Shown: positions 1 to 6,007 of the stretch, in pieces
Position numbering within the stretch: position 1 is the first letter of the stretch
Layout of the letters: each line of letters begins with the position of its first letter
DNA from: an uncultured Collinsella sp.
GTDB lineage: Bacteria; Actinomycetota; Coriobacteriia; Coriobacteriales; Coriobacteriaceae
Length of the DNA: 13,109 nt
NCBI GenBank assembly: GCA_900554465.1
Contig: USHF01000023.1
Location: 1 to 13,109 of the forward strand
Direction: 5' to 3'
Translations under genes and position numbers: made by a program
Notes under the pieces: model-generated
Told to the model about the DNA's origin: nothing
The model's database searches: none
The model's input: the letters and a program-made list of their open reading frames with translations, nothing else

Positions 1-329
1 GTATCGGGGGTCTTAACCTCCACGATGTTCAGAGCCACGGGCTTGCCCAGCTTCTTCTCCAGCTCCAGGCGCAGGCGCTCGATCTCGGTGCCGCCCTTGC
101 CGATGACCACGCCGGGGCGGGCCGTGGTGATGGTCACCTTGATCTTGTCGCCGGCGCGCTCGATGTCCACGCGAGACACGGAGGCACGGGCGAGCTGCTT
201 GTCGAGAAACTTGCGGATGGCGATATCGTTCTCGAGCGTCTTGGCGTAATCCTTACCGGCGTACCAGCGGCTGCGCCAATCCTCGGTGATACCGAGGCGG
301 AATCCGGTAGGGCTGACTTTCTGACCCAT
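1..329 (-). CDS. rpsC: 30S ribosomal protein S3, 3'-truncated by the window edge
   Basis: S3 sits at the mRNA entry side of the 30S head. The 109 residues visible begin MGQKVSPTGFRLGI, the usual S3 N-terminus, and include the KH-type RNA-binding loop GKGG at residues 77-80 (in VVIGKGGTEIERLR). Full-length S3 is roughly 210-250 residues, so about half the protein lies beyond the window. The ATG at 327-329 is preceded by a strong AGGAGG-type ribosome-binding site inside the end of rplV. Only 5 nt separate it from the rplV stop, which fits translational coupling. The order rplV-rpsC is the standard S10-operon order; rplP would be expected next, outside the window. Identification is certain; the gene is partial only because of the window boundary. 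Confidence 0.97.
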   Translation of the reverse strand, partial: MGQKVSPTGFRLGITEDWRSRWYAGKDYAKTLENDIAIRKFLDKQLARASVSRVDIERAGDKIKVTITTARPGVVIGKGGTEIERLRLELEKKLGKPVALNIVEVKTPD

Positions 330-334
330 GGACC

Positions 335-676
335 TTATGCCTCCTCTCGGGGTGCGACGACAATGGTGATGTGGCACGTGCGCTTGTTGATGCGCGACGC
401 GGAGCCCTTGGCGCGGGGACGAATGCGCTTCAGGGTCGGGCCTTCGTCGACGTAGGCGGCCTTGACCACCAGGTTGTCGCCGCGAAGGTGATTGTTGTGC
501 TCGGCGTTGGCCACGGCGGAGTTCAGCGTCTTTGCGACGGTCTCAGCGGCGGCGCGCTCGCAGAAAGCCAGGATCTCGCGGGCCTGGGGCACGGACTTGC
601 CGCGAACCAGGTCGACCACGATGCGGGCCTTGCGGGGAGCGATGCGGACGTAACGCGATACTGCTTTAGTTTCCAT
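335..676 (-). CDS. rplV: 50S ribosomal protein L22
   Basis: L22 is a 23S rRNA-binding protein whose long beta-hairpin lines the nascent-peptide exit tunnel. The protein of 113 residues starts METKAVSRYVRIAPRKARIVVDL, and contains the hairpin region with DEGPTLKRIRPRAKGSASRI and the C-terminal HITIVV, all typical of the family. I chose the ATG at 674-676 because an AGGTGAG ribosome-binding site lies about 7 nt before it. A GTG four codons earlier (686-688) is also open but less well placed and gives no conserved residues. The gene lies 19 nt after rpsS and 5 nt before rpsC, so it is an internal gene of the operon. Confidence 0.97.
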   Translation of the reverse strand: METKAVSRYVRIAPRKARIVVDLVRGKSVPQAREILAFCERAAAETVAKTLNSAVANAEHNNHLRGDNLVVKAAYVDEGPTLKRIRPRAKGSASRINKRTCHITIVVAPREEA

Positions 677-695
677 GTAACTTCTCACCTATGCC

Positions 696-968
696 CTATC
701 GCTTCTTCTTGTCGGCCGCATGACCCTTGAAGGTACGGGTCGGCGAGAACTCGCCCAGCTTGTGACCAACCATGGACTCGGTAACGTAGACCGGCACGTG
801 CTTGCGGCCATCGTACACGGCGATGGTGTGACCCACCATTTCCGGGAAGATGGTGCTCGAGCGCGACCAGGTCTTCACGACGTTCTTCTCGCCCGCCGCA
901 TTCATCTTCTCGATACGATCAAGAAGCCGCGGCTCAACGAAAGGACCCTTCTTCAAACTTCTACTCAC
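696..968 (-). CDS. rpsS: 30S ribosomal protein S19
   Basis: S19 binds 16S rRNA in the 30S head next to S13 and contacts the large subunit through intersubunit bridges. The 90-residue product has the full family pattern: MSRSLKKGPFV at the N-terminus, KTWSRSSTIFPEMVGHTIAVYDG in the middle and GHKLGEFSPTRTFKGH near the C-terminus. The start codon is GTG at 966-968, supported by an AAGGAG ribosome-binding site 5 nt upstream (974-979) and by the conserved N-terminus. It is 22 nt downstream of rplB and ends with TAG. Confidence 0.97.
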   Translation of the reverse strand: MSRSLKKGPFVEPRLLDRIEKMNAAGEKNVVKTWSRSSTIFPEMVGHTIAVYDGRKHVPVYVTESMVGHKLGEFSPTRTFKGHAADKKKR

Positions 969-990
969 TATTACTCCTTAACGCTTTGCG

Positions 991-1821
991 CTACTTCTTG
1001 CGACGGCGGATGATCAAGCGGCTCGAAGCCTTCTTGGGATTGCGGGTGCGATGGCCCTTCGTGGGAACGCCCCACGGGGTGACCGGGTGACGACCAGCGG
1101 ACTTGTTCTTGCCCTCGCCGCCGCCGTGCGGATGGTCGACCGGGTTCATAACCGTACCGCGGACAGAGGGGCGAACGCCCATCCAGCGCTTGCGGCCGGC
1201 CTTGCCGATCTTGATGTTGGAGTGCTCGGCGTTGCCCACCTCGCCGATGGTGGCGCGGCAGGTGATGAGCACGCGGCGCATCTCGGAAGAGGGCATGCGC
1301 AGGATGGCGTAGTTGCCCTCCTTGCCCATGAGCTGGATGGAGGTGCCGGCGGAACGGGCGATAGCAGCGCCCTTGCCCGGCTGGAACTCGACGGCGTGGA
1401 TGAGCGTACCGACGGGAATGTCGGCGAGGGGCAGAGCGTTGCCCGGCTTGATGTCGGCGTCAGAACCGGACATGATGGTCTGACCGACCTCGAGGCCCTT
1501 GGGGGCCAGGATGTAGCGCTTCTCACCGTCAGCGTAGTGCAGCAGAGCGATGCGAGCGGAACGGTTCGGATCGTACTCGATCGTGGCAACCTTGGCGGGC
1601 ACGCCGTCCTTGTTGCGCTTGAAGTCGATCACGCGGTAACGACGCTTCACGCCGCCGCCCTGGTGGCGGGTGGTGATGCGGCCGTTGTTGTTACGACCGG
1701 CCTTCTTGGGCAGGGGCTCGAGAAGAGACTTCTCGGGCTTGGTGCAGGTGATCTCGGAGAAATCGGAGATCGTCTGCCAACGCCTACCAGCGGAGGTCGG
1801 CTTAAGGTGCTTTACAGCCAT
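991..1821 (-). CDS. rplB: 50S ribosomal protein L2
   Basis: L2 is among the most conserved 50S proteins; it is needed for subunit association and for peptidyl-transferase centre structure. The 276-residue product begins MAVKHLKPTSAGRRWQTISDF and carries the conserved GRNNNGRITTRHQGGGVKRRYR segment, the SH3-like core, and the C-terminal NPVDHPHGGGEG loop that holds the conserved histidine (1116-1124 region on the DNA). Length matches the usual 273-277. The ATG at 1819-1821 follows an AAAGGGA ribosome-binding site; an upstream in-frame extension to 1896 lacks conservation and is rejected. Unlike most S10 clusters, where rplW and rplB nearly touch, 179 nt separate this gene from rplW, and part of that gap is complementary to the ribosome-binding site. 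Confidence 0.97.
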   Translation of the reverse strand: MAVKHLKPTSAGRRWQTISDFSEITCTKPEKSLLEPLPKKAGRNNNGRITTRHQGGGVKRRYRVIDFKRNKDGVPAKVATIEYDPNRSARIALLHYADGEKRYILAPKGLEVGQTIMSGSDADIKPGNALPLADIPVGTLIHAVEFQPGKGAAIARSAGTSIQLMGKEGNYAILRMPSSEMRRVLITCRATIGEVGNAEHSNIKIGKAGRKRWMGVRPSVRGTVMNPVDHPHGGGEGKNKSAGRHPVTPWGVPTKGHRTRNPKKASSRLIIRRRKK

Positions 1822-1901
1822 TACAATCCCTTTCAATAGGAATCCGTTAGCCATCGCAGACAGGGATTCGAGGTTCTGCCTCGGGTGCGATGACACCGGA
1901 C

Positions 1902-1927
1902 GTATACACGGTTCCGGGCGTGTCCAT
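1902..1927 (-). repeat. 26-bp motif, copy upstream of rplB
   Basis: On the plus strand this reads GTATACACGG, two variable positions around a T, then CGGGCGT, a variable base and TCCAT. It matches 3767-3792 at 23 of 26 positions in the same orientation relative to the downstream ribosomal gene. The match does not extend clearly on either side. It could be a protein-binding site or part of a promoter: on the minus strand it offers TGGACA and TATACG, but they are only 14 nt apart, too close for an ordinary -35/-10 pair. Confidence 0.6.
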
Positions 1928-1946
1928 TTTATACGCCCAAAACCTT

Positions 1947-1982
1947 GAGCTCTCGCCTCCCCTATTTGGGAGGCATGAGCTC
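1947..1982 (-). other. Strong hairpin after rplW, possible attenuator or processing site
   Basis: In the transcript, GAGCTC plus GCCTCCC pair with GGGAGGC plus GAGCTC around a 6-nt loop. The two halves are separated by one A-A mismatch and one U-G wobble, giving an almost continuous 15-bp stem. It starts 18 nt after the rplW stop codon. Only a short GGTTTT run follows, so it is a poor intrinsic terminator by itself; it might cause partial termination, protect the upstream mRNA end, or be an RNase III site. Confidence 0.55.
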
Positions 1983-2000
1983 ACTCAACAGCAGCGAGTC

Positions 2001-2288
2001 TTAGGCCTGGTTGCCAAAGACCTCGATGGTGTCGCCCTCGGCCAGCGTGACGATGGCCTTCTTCCAAGAACGGGTCTTGCCGGCGACATAGCGCACGCGC
2101 TTGGTCTTGGGCTTGACCGTCAGGGTGTTCACGCGAACGACCTTGACGCCGAAGATCTCCTCGACAGCGTCCTTGATCTGATACTTGTTAGCATCCTTGG
2201 CGACCTCGAACGTGTACTTGTTCAGCTCCATGCCGGAGAAGGAACGCTCGGACACGATCGGACGGATGATGATCTCGTGGGCGGTCAT
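2001..2288 (-). CDS. rplW: 50S ribosomal protein L23
   Basis: L23 sits at the mouth of the peptide exit tunnel and is a docking site for trigger factor and the signal recognition particle. The 95-residue product begins MTAHEIIIRPIVSERS and has the family's KYTFEVAKDANKYQIKDAVEEIFGVKV core and the basic KTKRVRYVAGKTRSWKKAIVTL hairpin, ending in a GDTIEVF strand. The ATG follows the rplD stop with no gap (TAA then ATG). A GGGAGGTG ribosome-binding site lies in the rplD coding end, so coupling to rplD is likely. Length is normal for bacterial L23. Confidence 0.97.
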   Translation of the reverse strand: MTAHEIIIRPIVSERSFSGMELNKYTFEVAKDANKYQIKDAVEEIFGVKVVRVNTLTVKPKTKRVRYVAGKTRSWKKAIVTLAEGDTIEVFGNQA

Positions 2289-2915
2289 TTATGCAAGCAC
2301 CTCCCCGAAGTGAGCGGCGATGTCGGCGGGCATCAGCACAGCGTTGTTGTTGACGAGATCGTAGGTGTTGGCCTCGTCAGCGGTGATGATGAACGTCTTG
2401 GGAATGTTGCGGAACGACAGGTAGGCGTTGACGTCCTCATCGCGAACGATGATGGTCAGACGCTTGCCCTCAAGACCGAGAGCCTTGAGCATGGCGACGG
2501 CAGCCTTGGTGGAAGGCTTCTCGAAGCCGTAGTCGTCGACGAGCACGAGCTCGCCATCGGCCAGCTTGGCGGACAGCGCGGAGCGCATAGCCAGCTTGAC
2601 CTCCTTGTTGTTCATACGCTTAGCGTAGGAACGGGGCTTGGGGGCGAAGACAACGCCACCGTGACGCCACTGGGCAGCACGGATGGAACCCTGGCGGGCA
2701 CGGCCGGTGCCCTTCTGACGCCAAGGCTTCTTGCCGCCACCGGAAACCTCAGAGCGACCCTTAGCAGACTGGGTGCCCTGACGCCAAGAGGCCATCTGGC
2801 ACTTGACGATGTGGTGCATAACGTGGATGTTCGGCTCGATGCCGTACACCTCAGCGGCGAGCTCGGCCTCGGCGACCTTCTTGCCCTCGCTGTTCTTTAC
2901 TTCAAACTTTGCCAT
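2289..2915 (-). CDS. rplD: 50S ribosomal protein L4
   Basis: L4 binds 23S rRNA and extends a loop into the exit tunnel; in Escherichia coli it is also the autogenous repressor of the S10 operon (established for that organism, untested here). The 208-residue product shows the tunnel loop with GGGKKPWRQKGTGRARQGS at about residues 59-77, preceded by RQGTQSAKGRSEV, and the C-terminal domain with the RNIPKTFIITADEANTYDLV segment. The ATG at 2913-2915 has an AAGGAGA ribosome-binding site 8 nt upstream. It is 46 nt downstream of rplC and directly abuts rplW. Its presence makes L4-mediated feedback on the rplC leader one testable option. Confidence 0.97.
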   Translation of the reverse strand: MAKFEVKNSEGKKVAEAELAAEVYGIEPNIHVMHHIVKCQMASWRQGTQSAKGRSEVSGGGKKPWRQKGTGRARQGSIRAAQWRHGGVVFAPKPRSYAKRMNNKEVKLAMRSALSAKLADGELVLVDDYGFEKPSTKAAVAMLKALGLEGKRLTIIVRDEDVNAYLSFRNIPKTFIITADEANTYDLVNNNAVLMPADIAAHFGEVLA

Positions 2916-2961
2916 TTAAGTGTTCTCCTTGGTATGACGCTGGGCTAAATGGGCTGGGCCC

Positions 2962-3582
2962 TTAGGCCATACGGATGGCGACGAGACCATTCTTGGCACC
3001 CGGGACAGCGCCCTTGACCAAGATGAGGTTCTGCTCGGCATCGATGCGGACAACGGAAAGGTTCTTGACGGTAACGCGCTCGTTACCCATGTGACCGGCC
3101 ATCTTGACGCCCTTGAGGACGCGCGCAGGATAGGCGCACTGACCGATAGAACCGGGGTGACGCTGGAAGTGAGAACCATGCGTCATAGGACCGCGGCGCT
3201 GACCCCAGCGCTTGATGCGACCCTGGAAGCCCTTACCCTTGGAGGTACCGATGACGTCGACCTTCTCGACATCAGCGAAATCAGCGACGGTGACGACCTC
3301 GCCGACCTTGTGCTCCTCGCCGTTCTCGACGCGGACCTCACGAAGGAAGCGAACAGGCTCGACGCCAGCCTTGGCGAAGTGACCAGCCATGGGCTTGTTC
3401 ACGTTCTTGGCCTTGATGTCGCCGAAACCGATCTGGACGGCGTCATAGCCGTCGGTTGCCTGAGTTTTAACCTGCGAGACAGCGCAGGGGCCAGCCTGGA
3501 TGACCGTGACGGGAACGACGTTGTCGTCCTCGTCCCAAACCTGGGTCATGCCAATCTTGCGGCCGAGAATCATGCTGATCAA
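2962..3582 (-). CDS. rplC: 50S ribosomal protein L3, TTG start
   Basis: L3 is an early-assembly 50S protein that reaches to the peptidyl-transferase centre. The 206-residue product begins MISMILGRKIGMTQVWDEDDN and contains the conserved KGKGFQGRIKRWGQRRGPMTHGSHFQRHPGSIG segment (with the glutamine that is methylated in some bacteria) and a C-terminal LVKGAVPGAKNG motif. The start is chosen at TTG 3580-3582: a GGGA ribosome-binding site ends 7 nt upstream, and the N-terminus then lines up with the common MTKGILGRKIGMTQ form. The ATG at 3571-3573 is the alternative and would be 16 nt from that site. It is the first gene of the ribosomal cluster here; rpsJ, which normally precedes it, is absent. 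Confidence 0.96.
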   Translation of the reverse strand: MISMILGRKIGMTQVWDEDDNVVPVTVIQAGPCAVSQVKTQATDGYDAVQIGFGDIKAKNVNKPMAGHFAKAGVEPVRFLREVRVENGEEHKVGEVVTVADFADVEKVDVIGTSKGKGFQGRIKRWGQRRGPMTHGSHFQRHPGSIGQCAYPARVLKGVKMAGHMGNERVTVKNLSVVRIDAEQNLILVKGAVPGAKNGLVAIRMA

Positions 3583-3589
3583 GATATGA

Positions 3590-3654
3590 TCCCAACTCTC
3601 GCGTGGTCTTGGGACAATGCGTACACCACCGAGCGTACGCCCCTAGAGGACCAC
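3590..3654 (-). promoter_or_regulatory. Candidate rplC leader switch masking the ribosome-binding site
   Basis: Two mutually exclusive folds can be drawn in the RNA just before rplC. Fold A pairs UCCCAA (3609-3614) with UUGGGA (3590-3595), hiding the GGGA ribosome-binding site. Fold B is a nested hairpin: GUGGUC (3649-3654) with GACCAC (3603-3608), GGG (3641-3643) with CCC (3611-3613), and GCGUAC (3635-3640) with GUACGC (3619-3624) around a 10-nt loop. Fold B uses the bases that would mask the site, leaving it free. The complementarity is seen directly; that it acts as a regulatory switch, perhaps bound by a ribosomal protein such as L4, is inference. Confidence 0.5.
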
Positions 3655-3766
3655 TACTTACACGACGTGCTCCCCAGCCTTGTATTTCGCCCGGACTACC
3701 TGACAACCCTATTAAGCAGGCATTTTGTCCAGCCAGAATACTCCCCTGGTTACACACAGCTGTTTA

Positions 3767-3792
3767 GTATACACGGCTGCGGGCGTATCCAT
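3767..3792 (-). repeat. 26-bp motif, copy upstream of rplC
   Basis: This is the partner of 1902-1927, with 23 of 26 positions identical and the same orientation. On the minus strand it ends in TATACT, which resembles a -10 box, but the sequence 17 nt upstream of it (around CGATGG) is a poor -35. It lies about 185 nt before the rplC start. Its occurrence in front of two genes of the same cluster suggests a functional DNA or RNA site rather than chance. Confidence 0.6.
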
Positions 3793-3802
3793 CGAGATTC
3801 AT

Positions 3803-3831
3803 ATTTCACTCACATTGTTTACGCAGGTAAA
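3803..3831 (-). promoter_or_regulatory. Weak candidate promoter for the ribosomal cluster
   Basis: On the minus strand TTTACC (3826-3831) and TGAAAT (3803-3808) are separated by 17 nt and match the sigma-70 consensus at 4 of 6 positions each. It lies just inside the long inverted repeat and would give an rplC leader of roughly 215 nt containing the 26-bp motif and the masking fold. TATACT at 3766-3771 is an alternative -10. The strength is modest and the call is tentative; transcript start mapping would settle it. Confidence 0.3.
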
Positions 3832-3834
3832 GTG

Positions 3835-4011
3835 CGTGGCACGTTCCCAGTGTGCGGCGGAGGGGGCGGGCCTGAGACATATTAAGGTTGTCGCGAGTTC
3901 CGCACGAACAGGAGAGCACTTAATGTGCTCTCCGTCGTGAGCAGGACTGTAGAGCAGCAACCTTAATATGTCTCAGGCCCGCCCCCTCCGCCGCACACTG
4001 GGAACGCCACG
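3835..4011. repeat. Long inverted repeat with 49-bp perfect arms
   Basis: The left arm 3842-3890 is an exact reverse complement of the right arm 3958-4006. The match continues outward as CGTGG (3835-3839) with CCACG (4007-4011) after two extra bases (CA) on the left. The centre is 67 nt and holds its own hairpin (3911-3933). The arms are GC-rich in the outer part (AGGGGGCGGG) and AT-rich near the inner end (ATATTAAGG). It occupies the gap between the histidine-phosphatase gene and the rplC promoter region. No flanking target duplication and no reading frame are visible. It could be a terminator-like barrier, an RNase III target, a small non-autonomous mobile element, or an invertible segment; the sequence alone does not decide. 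Confidence 0.9.
3903..3939. other. Hairpin in the centre of the long inverted repeat
   Basis: GGAGAGCAC (3911-3919) pairs perfectly with GTGCTCTCC (3925-3933) around the loop TTAAT. CACGA (3903-3907) can pair with TCGTG (3935-3939) outside it. The stem has terminator strength in either direction, but no T-run follows on either strand, so it is not a standard intrinsic terminator. Together with the 49-bp arms it makes a nested fold of about 177 nt. Confidence 0.7.
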
Positions 4012-4041
4012 TTGATGTCTGCTTAACTCTGCTCGCTCAGG

Positions 4042-4662
4042 CTAATGACTTTGTTGAGGGTCCACAATTTGTTGCAAGGTGAACTTGCATTGGGGCGTAT
4101 CGTCCTCTTCTCGCGCATCGTCAAAACCGAAGATCATGATGGCGCAGTTGGGGAGTTTTGTTGGGAGCTCAAAGCCCTCTGGGGCTGCGGCCTTGATAAA
4201 TTGGCGGCTGGCGCTGCCGTGGCTTACTGCTAGGAGGGTTTCGATGCCCTCGGAGCCCATGAGATTGGTGAGGGCGCCTACCATGCGTTCTTGCAGTGCG
4301 CGGCTTCCTTCTCCTCCGAAGGGGACCAGGTCCTCGCCCGGATCCCAAACGTCGGTGGGCAGGGCGTCGTGGGGGCCTTCTTCGAAGGTGCCGTAGCTGC
4401 GCTCGATAATGCCTTCACAGGGCTCGACTGCGGCGTCCGGACCGAGGAGTTCGCATGCGACAAGACTTGCCGTGTCCATGGCTCGGCCTAAGGGTGATGA
4501 GACCACTTTGTCGGGGACGACGCTGTGGGCTTTGAGCCATGCGGCCGCTGCCCGTGCCTGCTGACAGCCCAGATCGGTGAGCGGTGAATCACAGCGACCC
4601 TGGACGAGCTTTTTGACGTTGAATTCCGTCTGGCCGTGGCGGAGTAGATAGAGGCGCTTCAT
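4042..4662 (-). CDS. Histidine phosphatase family protein (phosphoglycerate-mutase-like)
   Basis: This is a cytosolic phosphatase or mutase of the histidine phosphatase superfamily, which works through a phosphohistidine. The 206-residue product has the N-terminal catalytic motif LLRHGQT (His9), the phosphate-binding SSPLGRAMDTA (Arg60), the ERSYGTFEE segment with the proton-donor position Glu87, and the second catalytic histidine in AVSHGSA (His148). Its size fits the small cofactor-dependent phosphatase branch rather than the roughly 250-residue glycolytic GpmA, so a broad sugar-phosphate or nucleotide-derived substrate is more likely; the true substrate cannot be read. The ATG at 4660-4662 is preceded by GAGGAG. 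It follows the cation transporter gene by 39 nt and is probably cotranscribed with it; the long inverted repeat begins 30 nt after its stop. Confidence 0.9.
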   Translation of the reverse strand: MKRLYLLRHGQTEFNVKKLVQGRCDSPLTDLGCQQARAAAAWLKAHSVVPDKVVSSPLGRAMDTASLVACELLGPDAAVEPCEGIIERSYGTFEEGPHDALPTDVWDPGEDLVPFGGEGSRALQERMVGALTNLMGSEGIETLLAVSHGSASRQFIKAAAPEGFELPTKLPNCAIMIFGFDDAREEDDTPQCKFTLQQIVDPQQSH

Positions 4663-4701
4663 GCTCTCCTCTTCTGTATAACTTGCTTTGCCGGCACAGC
4701 C

Positions 4702-5856
4702 CTACTCGTGGGTATGCCCTACGTAGTCTTCGTCGATCGTAATCTTGGCAATCGACTTGGGATATTCCGATTCGACCCGTTGTGCCAGCGCGTGCTTTAC
4801 GTCTTCGGCACTCATCTGCAGATCCGAGGGACGCACGCAGTCAAAGATCACGTTGGTGTGCGTGGGGCCCGGCACACAGCGCAAATCATGAATCGAAAGG
4901 CGGCTATCGATCTCTTGAGCCATAGCGTTGATGCGCAAGCGCATGCTCGCCACCTTTGGATCGTCGGTCACGATGGGGTCGTAGTGAAGTGTGACAATCA
5001 TGCCGTCTTCGTTCCTAAACGACTGCTCGATGTTATCGAGCGTGTCGTGACTTTCCAGCGGGCTGGCCTCGGCTGCCATCTCGGCGTGAGCGCTTGCGAA
5101 CTTCCTGCCCGGGCCGTAGTCGTGAACCATCAAATCGTGAACTCCCAAAACGCCGGGATAGCTCATGATCTTGTCTCGAATGTGCTTGACCAGCTTAGGA
5201 TCGGGCGACTGGCCCAAAAGCGGGCTCACCGTATCCTGGATGAGCTCAAAACCGCTCCAGCCAATATAGGCGCCAACGGCAAGGCCGACCCATGCGTCAA
5301 GATTGATGTGCGTCACCTGCGAAACAATTGCGCACGCCAACACGGCGCCTGTGGCAAGGACATCGTTCTTGGAATCCTGCGCGGTCGCATGCAGCGTCTC
5401 GGACTCAATGCGATCGCCGAGCTTTTGGTTGAGGGCCGCCATCCACAGCTTTACAACCATCGAAAGTGCCAGGACTGCCACCAGGGCAAGCGAGAACTCG
5501 ACAGGCTCCGGGTTGACAATACGCTCCACCGAGGACTTCACCAGTTCGATGCCAATAAGCAGCACGAGCGCCGCCACGACCAAACCCGAGAGATACTCGT
5601 AGCGACCGTGGCCGTAAGGATGCTCGGGGTCGGCCGGCTTGCTCGCCAGCTTAAAGCCCAGCACGCTCACGATATTCGAGCTTGCATCGGACAGGTTGTT
5701 CATGGCATCCGCCACAATCGAAACCGATCCCGACAGCACGCCAATTACGCCCTTCGCAGCGCATAGTGCCACATTGGCGAGAATACACACCACGCCCGTC
5801 AACGTGCCCACGCGCGCACGGTCGCCCTGCGCACGCTTAACAATCCACTCGACCAT
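4702..5856 (-). CDS. Cation diffusion facilitator family metal transporter
   Basis: CDF proteins export divalent metals by proton exchange as inner-membrane dimers. The 384-residue protein shows six likely membrane segments between about residues 17 and 205. The metal site in TM2 is ADAMNNLSD (Asp50, Asn54) and in TM5 DSKND (Asp161, Asp165). The TM5 DxxxD pattern, in place of HxxxD of zinc-iron members, leans towards manganese, but specificity is not established. After the cytoplasmic dimer domain (about 215-295) there is an extra domain of about 85 residues containing LHDLRCVPGPTHTNVIFD, a form seen in many Gram-positive CDF proteins, ending in GHTHE. The ATG at 5854-5856 has only a G-rich weak ribosome-binding site. 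It lies 78 nt after a terminator, so it needs its own promoter; TACAAT at 5904-5909 could be a -10, without a good -35. Confidence 0.92.
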   Translation of the reverse strand: MVEWIVKRAQGDRARVGTLTGVVCILANVALCAAKGVIGVLSGSVSIVADAMNNLSDASSNIVSVLGFKLASKPADPEHPYGHGRYEYLSGLVVAALVLLIGIELVKSSVERIVNPEPVEFSLALVAVLALSMVVKLWMAALNQKLGDRIESETLHATAQDSKNDVLATGAVLACAIVSQVTHINLDAWVGLAVGAYIGWSGFELIQDTVSPLLGQSPDPKLVKHIRDKIMSYPGVLGVHDLMVHDYGPGRKFASAHAEMAAEASPLESHDTLDNIEQSFRNEDGMIVTLHYDPIVTDDPKVASMRLRINAMAQEIDSRLSIHDLRCVPGPTHTNVIFDCVRPSDLQMSAEDVKHALAQRVESEYPKSIAKITIDEDYVGHTHE

Positions 5857-5934
5857 CTACATCCGCCCCCACGGTACTACCTATATATCTATTGCTCAAA
5901 CGGATTGTAGTGTAGCCACTTTGTCCCCCAGATA

Positions 5935-5969
5935 CAAAAAAGGCCGCAACCCACACGGGCCACGGCCTT
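5935..5969 (-). terminator. Intrinsic terminator after the EIIC gene
   Basis: In the minus-strand transcript AAGGCCG (5963-5969) pairs with CGGCCTT (5940-5946), with an inner CCC-GTGT-GGG stem, and is followed at once by a run of U residues (A5935-A5941 on the plus strand). It begins 38 nt after the EIIC stop codon. This separates the fab/acc-EIIC unit from the CDF-phosphatase unit. Confidence 0.85.
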
Positions 5970-6007
5970 GGAATATGGCAAAGGAATCGTCCTTGTGTCG
6001 CACAGGT

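Larger units (their letters stand above)
1822..2000 (-). promoter_or_regulatory. Structured rplW-rplB intergenic region, candidate rplB leader
   Basis: This 179-nt gap holds no gene. Reading the mRNA 5' to 3', it contains a strong hairpin (1947-1982), a copy of the 26-bp motif also found upstream of rplC (1902-1927), a two-tier stem (CATCGCA 1852-1858 with TGCGATG 1886-1892, enclosing CGAGG 1869-1873 with CCTCG 1879-1883), and the rplB ribosome-binding site. The DNA segment GGGATT at 1863-1868 is complementary to AATCCC at 1825-1830, which overlaps that ribosome-binding site. GGATTC at 1864-1869 is also complementary to GAATCC at 1840-1845, so two exclusive pairings are possible. An internal promoter, an RNA processing site or a protein-controlled leader are all possible; no function is proven. 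Confidence 0.45.

Noticed and set aside
1890..2948. A 352-codon plus-strand frame opposite rplW and rplD
   Set aside because: It is antisense to two ribosomal proteins with full family conservation; the frame is open only because of codon bias.
3467..3757. A 96-codon minus-strand frame spanning the rplC start and leader
   Set aside because: It lies out of frame over rplC, resembles no protein such as S10, and covers the structured leader.
4708..5766. A 352-codon plus-strand frame opposite the CDF gene
   Set aside because: It is the mirror of a clear membrane transporter; no ribosome-binding site or domain supports it.
5935..5969. The hairpin read as a terminator for a plus-strand transcript
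   Set aside because: No plus-strand gene exists and the U-run lies only on the minus-strand side.
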